Below the pieces are notes generated by a model. It saw nothing but the letters and a program-made list of their open reading frames with translations. It ran no database searches and was not told where the DNA came from. From Gemmatimonadales bacterium (lineage in GTDB: Bacteria; Gemmatimonadota; Gemmatimonadetes; Palauibacterales; Palauibacteraceae), in the NCBI GenBank assembly GCA_030608825.1, contig JAUWDL010000014.1, forward strand, positions 1-11,464: DNA of 11,464 bases, given 5' to 3'. Of the stretch, positions 1 through 8,021 are shown piece after piece; the first letter of the stretch is position 1; every line of letters begins with the position of its first letter. The position numbers and the translations under genes were made by a program.

Positions 1-991
<991 letters not shown>

Positions 992-1009
992 GCCGAGCCT
1001 TGGCTCGTC

Positions 1010-1029
1010 CCGTCAAGCCTCCGTCAAGC
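1010..1029 (-). repeat. 9-bp direct repeat carrying two TTGACG boxes
   Basis: CCGTCAAGC occurs at 1010-1018 and again at 1021-1029, an 11-bp period or about one helical turn. On the minus strand, the direction of recQ, each copy reads GCTTGACGG and contains TTGACG, one base from the consensus -35 hexamer. No convincing -10 box is seen at the right spacing. It may be a promoter element or a tandem activator site for recQ, but this is weakly supported. Confidence 0.35.
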
Positions 1030-1038
1030 GACCCTCGC

Positions 1039-1722
1039 TCACAGGTAGGGGGCCGCCCAGCGCTCCGTCGTGTCGACGAGCTCCTCGAGGACCTCATCCG
1101 CGGAGCGCCCCGAGCGCTTGAGGACCTGGAAGGAATGATCCGCCCCATCCACGACGTGGAGCGTCGCCGCGGGGCCGAGTTCCTCGCACACCGGGCCAAG
1201 CAACTCCAGGTCCGCCAGACGGTCTCGCGTGCCCTGGAGGAAGAGCATGGGCCGGCCCACCTCCGCCAGGTGATCGGCTCGATCCGTGGAGGGCCTGCCG
1301 GACGGGTGGAGCGGGAAGCCGAAGAAGACGAGTCCCCGCACCCTCTCCAGCGGCGAGGCAGCGGCCGCCAGGGAGGTCATCCGTCCGCCCATCGACTTGC
1401 CGCCTGCGAAGATCGGTAGCCCCGGCGCCTCGGCGACGGCCGCCGCCAGGGCGGAGCGCACGGTGGTGAGGAGAATCGGCTGCGGATCCGGACGCCGACG
1501 GCCCCGCTCCATGTAGGCGAACTGGTAGCGGAAGGTAGCGAGACGCCGAGCCGCCAGGAGCCCGGCGATCGTCTCCATGAACGGGTGGTGCATCCCGGCT
1601 CCGGCGCCGTGGCCGAGCACGAACAGGGCCTTCGCACCGCCCGGAAGGAGGAGGATGGCCGAGGTCTCCCCGGCACTCGACGACGCCTGGAAACGAACTT
1701 CCCGGGGCTCGAGCCCGGTCAT
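1039..1722 (-). CDS. Alpha/beta-hydrolase-fold protein of the KANL3/Tex30 (COG3571-like) type
   Basis: This is a predicted cytoplasmic hydrolase of 227 residues with no signal peptide. The nucleophile elbow is GGKSMGG with Ser110. The acid is probably Asp167 in GTRDRL and the histidine His196 in GADHSF, which gives a complete triad in the usual order. The early motif GHGAGAGMHHPFM (37-49) is typical of the small hydrolases related to KANL3/Tex30 and dienelactone hydrolases, and probably shapes the oxyanion hole. The substrate is unknown. The ATG at 1722 overlaps the stop of the upstream glycosylase gene (ATGA at 1719-1722) and has GGAG eight bases upstream, so translational coupling is likely. 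An open frame continues upstream of this start, but it overlaps the glycosylase gene and is not credible as coding. The fold is secure and the function open. Confidence 0.88.
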   Translation of the reverse strand: MTGLEPREVRFQASSSAGETSAILLLPGGAKALFVLGHGAGAGMHHPFMETIAGLLAARRLATFRYQFAYMERGRRRPDPQPILLTTVRSALAAAVAEAPGLPIFAGGKSMGGRMTSLAAAASPLERVRGLVFFGFPLHPSGRPSTDRADHLAEVGRPMLFLQGTRDRLADLELLGPVCEELGPAATLHVVDGADHSFQVLKRSGRSADEVLEELVDTTERWAAPYL

Positions 1723-2282
1723 GCCGCGATCTCCGGATGGCGGTAGCAGGAGAGCTCGTGATCGTTCACCAGACCTGCGGCCTGCATGAAGGCGTAGCAG
1801 GTCGTCGGGCCGAGGAAGCGGAACCCGCGCCGCCGCATGTCGCGGCTCATCTCGCGTGACTGGGGCGTCTCCGACGGCAGCTCCGATAGCGTCTTCCACC
1901 GATTCACGATCGGGGTTCCGCCCACGAAGCTCCACACGTACTCGGCAAAGCTGCCGGCCTCCGCCTGAACCTCCAGCACCTTGCGGGCGTTGTTGATCGT
2001 AGACTCGATCTTCCCCCTGTGCCGAACGATCCCCGCGTCCTGAAGGAGCAACTCGACGACGCGCTCGTCGAAGCGGCCGACACGAGCTGGATCGAATCCT
2101 CGGAACGCTCGGCGGTAGTTCTCCCGCTTCTTCAGGATCGTGAACCAGCTGAGGCCTGCTTGCGCCCCTTCCAGGGTCACCAGCTCGAACAGGTGGCGGT
2201 CGGAGCGACTCGGGACGCCCCACTCGCGGTCGTGGTAGGCGGTCATGAGGGGATCTTCGCCCGCCCATGCGCAGCGCCTCAC
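1719..2282 (-). CDS. tag: DNA-3-methyladenine glycosylase I
   Basis: The enzyme removes 3-methyladenine from alkylated DNA in base-excision repair. The 187 residues match the length and course of E. coli Tag. All four zinc-snap ligands fall at the E. coli positions: Cys4, His17, His175 and Cys179. Tyr16, Glu38 (TLEGAQAGLSW) and Trp46 of the base pocket are present, as are the conserved blocks LKKRENYR (50-57), QDAGIVRHRGKI (81-92) and TCYAFMQAAGLVNDH (161-175). The start is GTG at 2282; the family requires Cys at position 4, which fixes it, and AAGGA lies nine bases upstream. It follows a small membrane-protein gene by 22 bases and overlaps the hydrolase gene by four, so it is probably in the same transcript. 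Nothing looks degraded. Confidence 0.97.
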   Translation of the reverse strand: MRRCAWAGEDPLMTAYHDREWGVPSRSDRHLFELVTLEGAQAGLSWFTILKKRENYRRAFRGFDPARVGRFDERVVELLLQDAGIVRHRGKIESTINNARKVLEVQAEAGSFAEYVWSFVGGTPIVNRWKTLSELPSETPQSREMSRDMRRRGFRFLGPTTCYAFMQAAGLVNDHELSCYRHPEIAA

Positions 2283-2304
2283 GACCCCTCGTCCTTCGGG
2301 TACC

Positions 2305-2514
2305 TCACGGCTCCTCGTCCTCGTGGCGCCCCGCGGCTCGTCGGCCCAGGCGGAGGACCAGCGCCGCGATCAACAGACCGGCGCCGAGCCCGGAGAGGAA
2401 GTCGCTCCCCACGCCCGCGCCTGCGAGCCATAGGAGCACGCCCGCTAGCCCGAAGCCGAGTTGGAGACGCAGCCACCAGCCGACCGTTCCAATCATCGCA
2501 TCGGGATCATCCAC
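2305..2514 (-). CDS. Small two-helix membrane protein, unknown function
   Basis: This is a 69-residue frame beginning with GTG at 2514, with GAGGGGG about 11 bases upstream; an internal ATG at 2496 would give a protein six residues shorter. The product has a short acidic N-terminus, two hydrophobic segments (about residues 14-33 and 38-57) joined by a short Gly/Ser/Asp turn, then a basic RLGRRAAGRHEDEEP tail. The positive charge after the second segment suggests both ends are cytoplasmic. It lies 23 bases after the larger membrane-protein gene and 22 before the glycosylase gene, all on the minus strand. I do not recognise the family. It is probably real, because the spacing fits and the hydrophobic pattern is coherent, though a small high-GC frame can arise by chance. 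Confidence 0.6.
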   Translation of the reverse strand: MDDPDAMIGTVGWWLRLQLGFGLAGVLLWLAGAGVGSDFLSGLGAGLLIAALVLRLGRRAAGRHEDEEP

Positions 2515-2537
2515 GGGCGATTGGGCCCCCTCGGTGC

Positions 2538-3269
2538 CTACCGGACTTCTGAGACGGTAGACTCACCGGGGGACTGGCCGAGGTAACGGCTCACCGGCGC
2601 CTGATCCGCGCGAGAACCCCAGGATACCGTGGCCGCACAGGCCAGGCCCCAAACCAGGCCATAGAGGAGCACGGGCGCCCAGGTGAGCGGGCCGACCGCC
2701 AACCCCAGCCAACCCGCGCCGAGATCGAGAGGCAGGGTCTTCAGAAGCAGATAAAGGGCGGAGAGGGTGCCGACCAGGGCGCCCCTGGCCGCGAACGTGG
2801 AACCCGGGATGAAGGGGTAGAGGACGCCGAGGCCGATGCCCCAGAAGACGGCCGCAAGGGGAGCCAGCCCGAGCAGGATGGCGCTCTCCCAGCCGATATG
2901 GAGACCAAGCAGGTCCAACAGGCCGATCTCGGCCGTCAGCCAGATGAACAGCCTGGCCGCCACGGCCCCCAGGATCCCGCCGAGGAACCCCAGACCCAGC
3001 CTGGCGCTCAGGTCGAGCGGACCCTCCGCGTCGGGGCCGTAGGCTCCCTGCGCGAGGGCGACGGCGGTGAAGGCGAGGGCGGTCACCAGCAGAAGCATCC
3101 CCGCCGCGATCGAGTCCTTGCCCTCCCCGGCGACCAGCTGCAGGCCCCCGCCGAGCGCGGCCACGGCGATCAGGAGCGCGAGCCAGGAGGGGAACGCCTC
3201 TGTCCATGCCTGCTCGGCTGTCGGGGCAGCCGGCGGGGCGGCCGTCGGGTCGGCCGTCGGGTCGTGCAT
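2538..3269 (-). CDS. Polytopic membrane protein, about six helices, unknown function
   Basis: This is a predicted inner-membrane protein of 243 residues. A Pro/Ala/Thr-rich, repeated N-terminus (ADPTADPTAAPPAAPTA, about residues 6-18) is followed by hydrophobic segments near 28-47, 54-74, 91-112, 129-153, 162-181 and 189-216, then a polar tail. Gly- and Leu-rich helices with few charges suggest a small integral membrane protein rather than a classical transporter. I recognise no family motif. The ATG at 3269 lies two bases after the TAG of the crotonase gene, with purine-rich GAGGGAAAGAGAGATAGGG upstream. Its frame stays open well upstream, but that part is only the antisense-style shadow of the crotonase gene. 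The two-base spacing suggests co-translation with the acyl-CoA operon, perhaps as an accessory membrane component; that role is a guess. Confidence 0.78.
   Translation of the reverse strand: MHDPTADPTAAPPAAPTAEQAWTEAFPSWLALLIAVAALGGGLQLVAGEGKDSIAAGMLLLVTALAFTAVALAQGAYGPDAEGPLDLSARLGLGFLGGILGAVAARLFIWLTAEIGLLDLLGLHIGWESAILLGLAPLAAVFWGIGLGVLYPFIPGSTFAARGALVGTLSALYLLLKTLPLDLGAGWLGLAVGPLTWAPVLLYGLVWGLACAATVSWGSRADQAPVSRYLGQSPGESTVSEVR
3241..3264. repeat. Exact 12-bp tandem duplication in the membrane-protein N-terminus
   Basis: GCCGTCGGGTCG occurs twice without a gap (3241-3252 and 3253-3264). On the minus strand it encodes the repeated Asp-Pro-Thr-Ala of the membrane protein's disordered N-terminus. 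A 12-bp unit preserves the frame, so copy-number change would alter only linker length. Confidence 0.75.
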
Positions 3270-3271
3270 CC

Positions 3272-4051
3272 CTATCTCTCTTTCCCTCGGCGCTCGAGGA
3301 AGCGCCGGATGCCCTCCTGGCAGTCCGGCGTGAGCCGCGCGATGGCGTTCACCTCCGCCCCGGTGCGGATCGCCGCCTCGAAGCTCATGCCGTCGATCTG
3401 ATACAGCAGCTCCTTGGAGAGCGCCAGGGCCGACGTGCTTCGCTCGGCGAGCCGGACCGCGAACTCCTCCGCGTGGGCGTGGAACTCCTCCGCGGGGAAG
3501 ACCCGGTTCACGAGCCCGTACTCTCTCGCGGTCTCGGCATCGATTCGGTCTCCGAGGGCGAGGAGCTCGAAGGCCCGCTTCTCGCCCACTGAGCGGCGCA
3601 GGATCGCCATGACCATCGCGGGCACGAAGCCGAGCCGGATCTCGGGATAGCCGAACTGCGAGTCGGAGGCCGCCACGACCAGATCGCATGCTGTCGCGAG
3701 CCCGCAGCCGCCGGCCAGCGCCCGGCCGTGAACGGCGGCCACCACCGGCTTCCGCAGCTTCCTCAGAAGGAGGAAGAGCTCGCCGAGCGACCCGGCATCG
3801 GCGAGGCTCTCGAGCACGCCGGCCTCGATCGACTGCTGGACCTCGCGCAGGTCGGCCCCGGCGCAGAAATCGGGACCCTCACCGGTGAGCAGGACGACGC
3901 GCACCCGATCGTCGGCGTCGGCGAGCGCGAGCGCGTCCTTGAGCTCGGCCACCAGCTCGGCGTTCAACGCGTTGCGCTGACTGGGGCGGTCGAGTGAGAT
4001 CCGGTCCACCCCGGCCCCGTCGACCCGGGTGAGCAGATGCTCGTACGTCAT
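3272..4051 (-). CDS. Enoyl-CoA hydratase/isomerase family protein (methylglutaconyl-/isohexenylglutaconyl-CoA hydratase-like)
   Basis: This crotonase-fold enzyme of 259 residues probably hydrates a branched enoyl- or glutaconyl-CoA. Visible family features are DRPSQRNALN (21-30), the CoA/oxyanion block FCAGADL (62-68), the second oxyanion block HGRALAGGCGLATACDL (108-124) and FGYPEIRLGFVPAMV (133-147). Glu137 matches the second catalytic glutamate of rat crotonase (Glu164), but Gly117 stands where Glu144 would be. The PAMV stretch replaces the usual PGxGG. As I recall them, LiuC/AtuE-type hydratases share both departures. I chose the ATG at 4051, whose first bases overlap the upstream stop (ATGA, 4048-4051) and which has GGAG eight bases upstream. 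An ATG at 4069 would add six residues. It follows the AtuA-like gene and precedes the membrane protein by two bases. The fold is certain, the substrate inferred. Confidence 0.9.
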   Translation of the reverse strand: MTYEHLLTRVDGAGVDRISLDRPSQRNALNAELVAELKDALALADADDRVRVVLLTGEGPDFCAGADLREVQQSIEAGVLESLADAGSLGELFLLLRKLRKPVVAAVHGRALAGGCGLATACDLVVAASDSQFGYPEIRLGFVPAMVMAILRRSVGEKRAFELLALGDRIDAETAREYGLVNRVFPAEEFHAHAEEFAVRLAERSTSALALSKELLYQIDGMSFEAAIRTGAEVNAIARLTPDCQEGIRRFLERRGKER

Positions 4052-4416
4052 TCGAGTCGCTCCGACCATCCGGAAACCTCATCCGCCTCACGGACGAGCT
4101 CCTCCGCCACGTCGACCTCCATCCGCAGCAGCGCCGCGCTGAAGGTCTTCCCCTGCGCATCCAGCATCAGCGAGACCGTTCCGCCCCCGCCCAGCGACTC
4201 GTGCAGCAGGAAGTTCAGGGCGCACAGGTTGGGAAGCTCGTATCGATCAACGGATCCGCGGCAGATGCCCTTGAAGTGTTGCTTCACTTTGTCTGCTGTA
4301 ACAAGCTCTGCCAGCACAGGATACAGTGATTCCGTAAATGCGATTAGACCGACGTTCGCGGTGTCTCCCTTGTCACCCGACCGCGCGAACGCGACGCGCC
4401 AAAGTGGTACTTTCAC
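4048..4416 (-). CDS. AtuA-like C-terminal (ferredoxin-fold) domain protein, stand-alone
   Basis: This small protein of 122 residues matches what in Pseudomonas AtuA-type proteins is the C-terminal domain. The recognisable pieces are an N-terminal strand then ARSGDKGDTANVGLIAF (11-27), the LPNLCALNFLLHESLGGGGTVSLMLDAQGKTFSAALL block (61-97) and an acidic tail. The start is GTG at 4416, overlapping the TGA of the AtuA gene (GTGA, 4413-4416), with a strong GGAGG ten bases upstream. The two proteins are therefore probably made in equal amounts and associate. Its biochemical role is unknown. The stretch at 4271-4350 within it has unusually low G+C and uses codons such as TTT, ACA, GTT and CTA that are rare in neighbouring genes. 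Family assignment is moderately strong, since the SGDKGDTANVG motif is distinctive. Confidence 0.85.
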   Translation of the reverse strand: MKVPLWRVAFARSGDKGDTANVGLIAFTESLYPVLAELVTADKVKQHFKGICRGSVDRYELPNLCALNFLLHESLGGGGTVSLMLDAQGKTFSAALLRMEVDVAEELVREADEVSGWSERLE

Positions 4417-5795
4417 GCTTCGGTGACCTCCACGCGCACCACGCTCTCGACCACCTCCCGCTCGATGAGAGCCGGCCAGTAGGCCATGACTTCGTGAACC
4501 CGGGGCCGGCCCGCGGCGAAGCCCGTCACCGTCGGCGGTCCGGCGAGGATGAGGGGCGCGAGCTCGCGTGTGAAGCGCTTCACGCGATCCCGTTCCTCTC
4601 CGCGAACACTGATCCGCAGCTCGACTTCCGGCACCGACGGGTCGGGCGATCCGGCGAGGGGGCCGTGGCACGCACCGGCGCCGACATACTCCGTTCGGAT
4701 CTCGTCGAACTCCAGACCCAGTCGATCCAATCGACCTCGCAGCACCCGGTCCGCCGCGACCGCTTTCTCGTACGCATCGGGGTAGGAGTAGGTGAGCATC
4801 CCGGTCGCCTTGTAGCCGCCCCGGTAGGCGATCGAGACCTTCAACAGCTCGGGACGGGGCCGGCCCTCGACCCCCGTCACCCGTACGCGGTCGCCTCCCA
4901 GATCCTCGAGCCGGATCGTCGAGAAGTCGGCCACACAATCTGGCGTGATGTACTCGGTCGGATCCCCCATCTCGTAGACGAGTTGCTCGGTGACGCTGGC
5001 CCAGTTGACCCGGCCGCCGAGCGAGGGGTGCTTCGTGACCACGAACGATCCGTCGGCCGATGCCTCGATGATCGGGTAACCCGGCTCGACCAGGTCCACC
5101 TCGCGCCACCGGAAGAGTGTGTTGCCGCCGCACGCCTGGGCCCCGCACTCGTTGATGTGCCCGGCCACGACGCCCGCGGCGATCCGGTTCCAGTCGTCCG
5201 CTTCCCACCCGAACTCGTGGATCAGCGGCGCGTAGGTCAGCGCCGTGTCGGTCGAGCGGCCGGTGACGACGACGTCCGCTTCCTGCCGCAACGCCTCGAG
5301 GATCGGGCCCGCTCCCATGTATGCGTTGGCGGCCGTGACCCTCTCGCGTACGGTACTCAGGGGTTCGCCGGTCTCCATGTTCCGGAGCTCGTGGCCCGCG
5401 GCCAGAACCTCGTCGAGCCGCGACATCAGGTCGTCACCCCGAACGGTCGCGATTCGCAGCGGACGCCCCGTGTCGACATCCGCGAGCCGCTGCACGAGCG
5501 CATCCCGGCAGGCGTCCGGGTTGACGCCTCCGGCGTTGCTCACCACCCGGATCCCCCTGGACACCAGGTCGGGGGCGAGGTCGAGCACCATATCGACGAA
5601 GTCCCGTGCGTACCCGGCTGCAGGATCGCGCTCCCGCTGCTTCTCCAGGATCGACATCGTGATCTCGGCGAGGTAGTCGAGCATCAGGTAGTCGATGGGT
5701 CCGCGGCGGACCTGCAGCTTGGGAGCCTCCTGCCAGTCTCCCCAGAAGCCCTGTCCGGAGGCGACGCGCACGGGCCGATCCGGGGACTCAGGCAT
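4413..5795 (-). CDS. AtuA-family (DUF1446) acyclic terpene utilization protein, N-terminal domain
   Basis: This 460-residue protein is of the AtuA family, needed for citronellol/geraniol degradation in pseudomonads but of unsettled biochemistry. Diagnostic blocks are SGQGFWGDW near the start (13-21), YLMLDYLAEITM (36-47), VVSNAGGVNPDAC (84-96), VVTGRSTDTAL (176-186), AGHINECGAQACGGN (211-225) and YVGAGACHGP (370-379). The conserved Cys/His pairs there could bind metal or act in catalysis; that is inference. The ATG at 5795 overlaps the end of the carboxyltransferase gene by eight bases and has no clear ribosome site, so coupling is likely. Pseudomonas AtuA is longer, near 600 residues, because it includes the C-terminal domain that here is a separate overlapping gene. 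Its position between carboxyltransferase and crotonase genes fits a role in branched acyl-CoA carboxylation. Confidence 0.9.
   Translation of the reverse strand: MPESPDRPVRVASGQGFWGDWQEAPKLQVRRGPIDYLMLDYLAEITMSILEKQRERDPAAGYARDFVDMVLDLAPDLVSRGIRVVSNAGGVNPDACRDALVQRLADVDTGRPLRIATVRGDDLMSRLDEVLAAGHELRNMETGEPLSTVRERVTAANAYMGAGPILEALRQEADVVVTGRSTDTALTYAPLIHEFGWEADDWNRIAAGVVAGHINECGAQACGGNTLFRWREVDLVEPGYPIIEASADGSFVVTKHPSLGGRVNWASVTEQLVYEMGDPTEYITPDCVADFSTIRLEDLGGDRVRVTGVEGRPRPELLKVSIAYRGGYKATGMLTYSYPDAYEKAVAADRVLRGRLDRLGLEFDEIRTEYVGAGACHGPLAGSPDPSVPEVELRISVRGEERDRVKRFTRELAPLILAGPPTVTGFAAGRPRVHEVMAYWPALIEREVVESVVRVEVTEA
4427..4431 (-). promoter_or_regulatory. Strong Shine-Dalgarno GGAGG fixing the GTG start of the AtuA-like small gene
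   Basis: On the minus strand GGAGG occupies 4431-4427, followed by ten bases and then GTG at 4416. The site is inside the end of the AtuA coding region. It supports separate initiation of the second protein rather than a sequencing frameshift. Confidence 0.65.
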
Positions 5796-7401
5796 CGTCG
5801 GGCAGCGTGAAGGCGCCGATGTGGGGCGCCGGGTTGTTCATGGCCGCGCGCAGGGCCAGATCGAGCACGGGCCGGGTGTCCTCCGGCCGTATGATGGCGT
5901 CGACGAAGCCGCGTGCCGCCGCGTAACGGGCATCCAGTTGCTCCTCGTACTCGCCTCGAGTTCGCTCGATCTCCGCCTCCGTCTCCGGCGGCAGCTCCTC
6001 GCCGGCGGCCGCACGGTCGAGTTTGGGCCCGTAGATCGCCTGGACCGCCGACTCGCCCTCCATCACACCCATCCGACCGGTGGGCCAGGTGAAGATGAAG
6101 TCGGGATCGAAGCCCTGGCCGGCCATCGCGTAGTAGCCGGCCCCGCTCGCGTGATTGACCGTGAGCACCACCTTGGGCACTCGCGCCGTGGCCATCGCTT
6201 CGACCATCTGCGCTCCGGCCCGGATGATCCCGGAGTGCTCGGCCTCTTTGCCGACCATGAACCCGCTCACGTCCTGGACGAAGAGGAGTGGGACGCGGTG
6301 TCGGTCGCAGACCTCCATGAAGTAGGCCGTCTTCTCGGCGGTGTCCGTGTACACGATGCCGCCGAACTTCGGAGGTCCGCCCCCCTGGCTCCGGTACATC
6401 CCCCGCCGGTTCGCGAGCACGCCCACCGATCGCCCTTCGAGCCGAGCCACGGCGGTGAGGAGCTCGGGAGCGTAGTCGGCCTGGAACTCGTCCCAGCCGC
6501 CGGCGTCGAGGAAGGTGGAGAGCAGCTCTTCCGTCTCGTACGGCTGCCGGTGATCCGGCGGCATGATCTCGTAGGCGTCTTCCGGGGGGCGTTCGGGCGG
6601 ACGCGACTCCTTCTGGGGCGGCGGGGTGCTCGGAGCCGGAAGCTCGGACAGGAGCTCACGCAGCCGCGTGATACACGCCTGGTCATCTTCGACCATGTAG
6701 TGCGCGACGCCGCTGATGCCGGTGTGCGTGGCAGCACCGCCCAGCTCCTCGCCCTCTACCTCCTGCCCTGTCGCGCCCTTCACCAGGTTCGGACCGCCGA
6801 GCCCCATGAAGCTCGTTCCCTCGACCATGATGATCACGTCCGAGAGCGCCGGCAGATACGCGCCTCCCGCGATGCACGGCCCCATGACGGCGGAAAACTG
6901 AGGCACCCCGAGATAGTGCCGCATGATCGAGTTGTAGTAGAAGATCCGGCTCGCGCCGTACTTCCCCGGGAAGACGCCGCCCTGGTAGGGAAGGTTCACG
7001 CCGGCCGAGTCGACCAGATAGATGATCGGGAGGCGGCATCGCATCGCGATCTCCTGGGCGCGCAGAATCTTGGTGATCGTCTCCGGCCACCAGCTTCCCG
7101 CCTTTACCGTGGCGTCGTTGGCAACGATCACGACCTCGCGACCGCAAACCTCGCCCACACCCGTCAACACGCCGGCGGCCGGCGCCCGCCCGTCGTACTG
7201 ATCGTACGCGATGAGCAGTCCGATCTCGAGAAAGCCGCCGCTGGGGTCCAGCAGAAGCTCCACCCGCTCCCTCGCCGTCAGCTTCCCCTGGGAGTGCTGC
7301 TTCTCGATCTTCGCGGGGCCGCCGCCCTGACGAAGACGCTCCTCGAGCTCGGCGAGCTCCGCCACCAGCTGGCCCATTCGGGAGTTCGCTGCCGTGGTCA
7401 T
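5788..7401 (-). CDS. Acyl-CoA carboxylase carboxyltransferase (beta) subunit, methylcrotonyl-/geranyl-CoA type
   Basis: This biotin-dependent carboxyltransferase moves CO2 from carboxybiotin to an acyl-CoA. The 537 residues match the family length. The N-terminal crotonase-like domain shows [22 protein letters not shown] (31-52), [25 protein letters not shown] (131-155), [16 protein letters not shown] (173-188) and [15 protein letters not shown] (201-215). A Pro/Glu-rich linker covers 253-285. The C-terminal domain shows [10 protein letters not shown] (375-384), [19 protein letters not shown] (417-435) and [12 protein letters not shown] (439-450). The LPYQ..VFP and GFMVG blocks resemble methylcrotonyl- and geranyl-CoA carboxylases rather than propionyl-CoA carboxylase (DSGGARIQEG, PGFLPG). 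The ATG at 7401 overlaps the upstream stop (ATGA) and follows a G-rich run. The open frame upstream of this start is a shadow of the cobalamin-subunit gene. No biotin carboxylase/carrier subunit is nearby. Exact substrate is unknown. Confidence 0.93.
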   Translation of the reverse strand: MTTAANSRMGQLVAELAELEERLRQGGGPAKIEKQHSQGKLTARERVELLLDPSGGFLEIGLLIAYDQYDGRAPAAGVLTGVGEVCGREVVIVANDATVKAGSWWPETITKILRAQEIAMRCRLPIIYLVDSAGVNLPYQGGVFPGKYGASRIFYYNSIMRHYLGVPQFSAVMGPCIAGGAYLPALSDVIIMVEGTSFMGLGGPNLVKGATGQEVEGEELGGAATHTGISGVAHYMVEDDQACITRLRELLSELPAPSTPPPQKESRPPERPPEDAYEIMPPDHRQPYETEELLSTFLDAGGWDEFQADYAPELLTAVARLEGRSVGVLANRRGMYRSQGGGPPKFGGIVYTDTAEKTAYFMEVCDRHRVPLLFVQDVSGFMVGKEAEHSGIIRAGAQMVEAMATARVPKVVLTVNHASGAGYYAMAGQGFDPDFIFTWPTGRMGVMEGESAVQAIYGPKLDRAAAGEELPPETEAEIERTRGEYEEQLDARYAAARGFVDAIIRPEDTRPVLDLALRAAMNNPAPHIGAFTLPDDA

Positions 7402-7853
7402 TCGCCCCCCGAAGAGTCGTTCGGAGGCTCGCCCGATGAGCCGCCCGCGGCGTCCCGGGCCTCGACCCAGGAGCGGATGTAGTCGACGGCTTCCGCCATG
7501 GTCGTGCCCGGCGTGAACAGCTTGCCGATGCCCAGCGTACGGAGCTCCGCAGCGTCCTCGGCGGGGATGATCCCGCCGCCGGTCACGAGGATGTCCGCGA
7601 GCCCCTTCTCGTCCAGCAGCCGCTTCACCCGGGGGAAGAGGGTCATGTGGGCGCCCGACAGGATCGAGAGCGCGACGACGTCCACGTCCTCCTGGAGCGC
7701 CGTGCTGGCGACCATCTCGGGGGTCTGGTGAAGGCCGGTGTAGATGACCTCCATCCCGGCATCCCGCAGCGCGGCGGCGATCACCTTGGCTCCACGATCG
7801 TGGCCATCCAGGCCCGGCTTGGCCACGAGAACCCTGATCCTGCGTTCCGTCAT
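7398..7853 (-). CDS. Stand-alone cobalamin (B12)-binding subunit of an acyl-CoA mutase
   Basis: This 151-residue Rossmann-like B12-binding protein is the small subunit of a two-component adenosylcobalamin mutase. The base-off/His-on signature is complete: D16-GH18-DRG21 supplies the lower axial histidine, then S63-I-L65 and the glycine run G92-G94. The C-terminal [15 protein letters not shown] tail is probably disordered. I chose the ATG at 7853; a GTG at 7880 would add nine residues, and neither has a good ribosome site. It is the first gene of the minus-strand operon, facing the transporter gene across 168 bases. The likely partner is the catalytic subunit at 9542-11260, on the same strand but separated by two opposed genes. 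It overlaps the carboxyltransferase gene by four bases. Confidence 0.93.
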   Translation of the reverse strand: MTERRIRVLVAKPGLDGHDRGAKVIAAALRDAGMEVIYTGLHQTPEMVASTALQEDVDVVALSILSGAHMTLFPRVKRLLDEKGLADILVTGGGIIPAEDAAELRTLGIGKLFTPGTTMAEAVDYIRSWVEARDAAGGSSGEPPNDSSGGE

Positions 7854-8021
7854 ATTCGCGACACTGCTCCGCTCTTGCACGCGCTCGAATCAACGAGAGC
7901 CGGTGTTTTCGCGCCTGATTCGCGAGAGCCGGCAAGCCAAGTTACCGGTGCCTGGTGGAGGGCGGCAACGAGATGCCGCGCGGTGGCCCTCGGAGACGGC
8001 AAGCGACTATGTTGGGCGGAG
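7854..8021. promoter_or_regulatory. Divergent intergenic region with direct and inverted repeats
   Basis: These 168 bases separate the minus-strand acyl-CoA operon from the plus-strand transporter and should hold both promoters. CGAGAGCCGG occurs at 7894-7903 and 7923-7932, 29 bp apart. CGAATCA (7886-7892) and TGATTCG (7916-7922) are exact inverted copies with centres 30 bp apart, about three helical turns. I found no convincing -35/-10 pair. The arrangement could be operators of a regulator controlling the operon; this is inference. Confidence 0.4.

Noticed and set aside
3270..3689. N-terminal extension of the six-helix membrane protein into the crotonase gene
   Set aside because: The extension is Arg/Pro-rich out-of-frame translation of the crotonase. 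A proper ATG with purine-rich leader lies at 3269, right after the crotonase stop.
4338..5810. A 490-codon plus-strand open frame opposite AtuA
   Set aside because: Antisense shadow with low-complexity Arg/Val/Asp/His content and no domain; the AtuA family motifs are on the other strand.
5788..7401. Calling the carboxyltransferase a propionyl-CoA carboxylase to make a propionate pathway with the mutase
   Set aside because: The motifs LPYQ..VFP and GFMVG are of the methylcrotonyl/geranyl type, and the mutase active site does not fit methylmalonyl-CoA.
5695..7482. A 595-codon plus-strand open frame opposite the carboxyltransferase
   Set aside because: Same reason: biased composition mirroring the codons of the real minus-strand gene, with no recognisable domain.
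7398..7853. Reading the B12 protein as a sensory or methyltransferase-type cobalamin domain
   Set aside because: The short length, the lack of a helical cap domain before DxHxxG and a likely mutase catalytic subunit 1.7 kb away favour a mutase small subunit.
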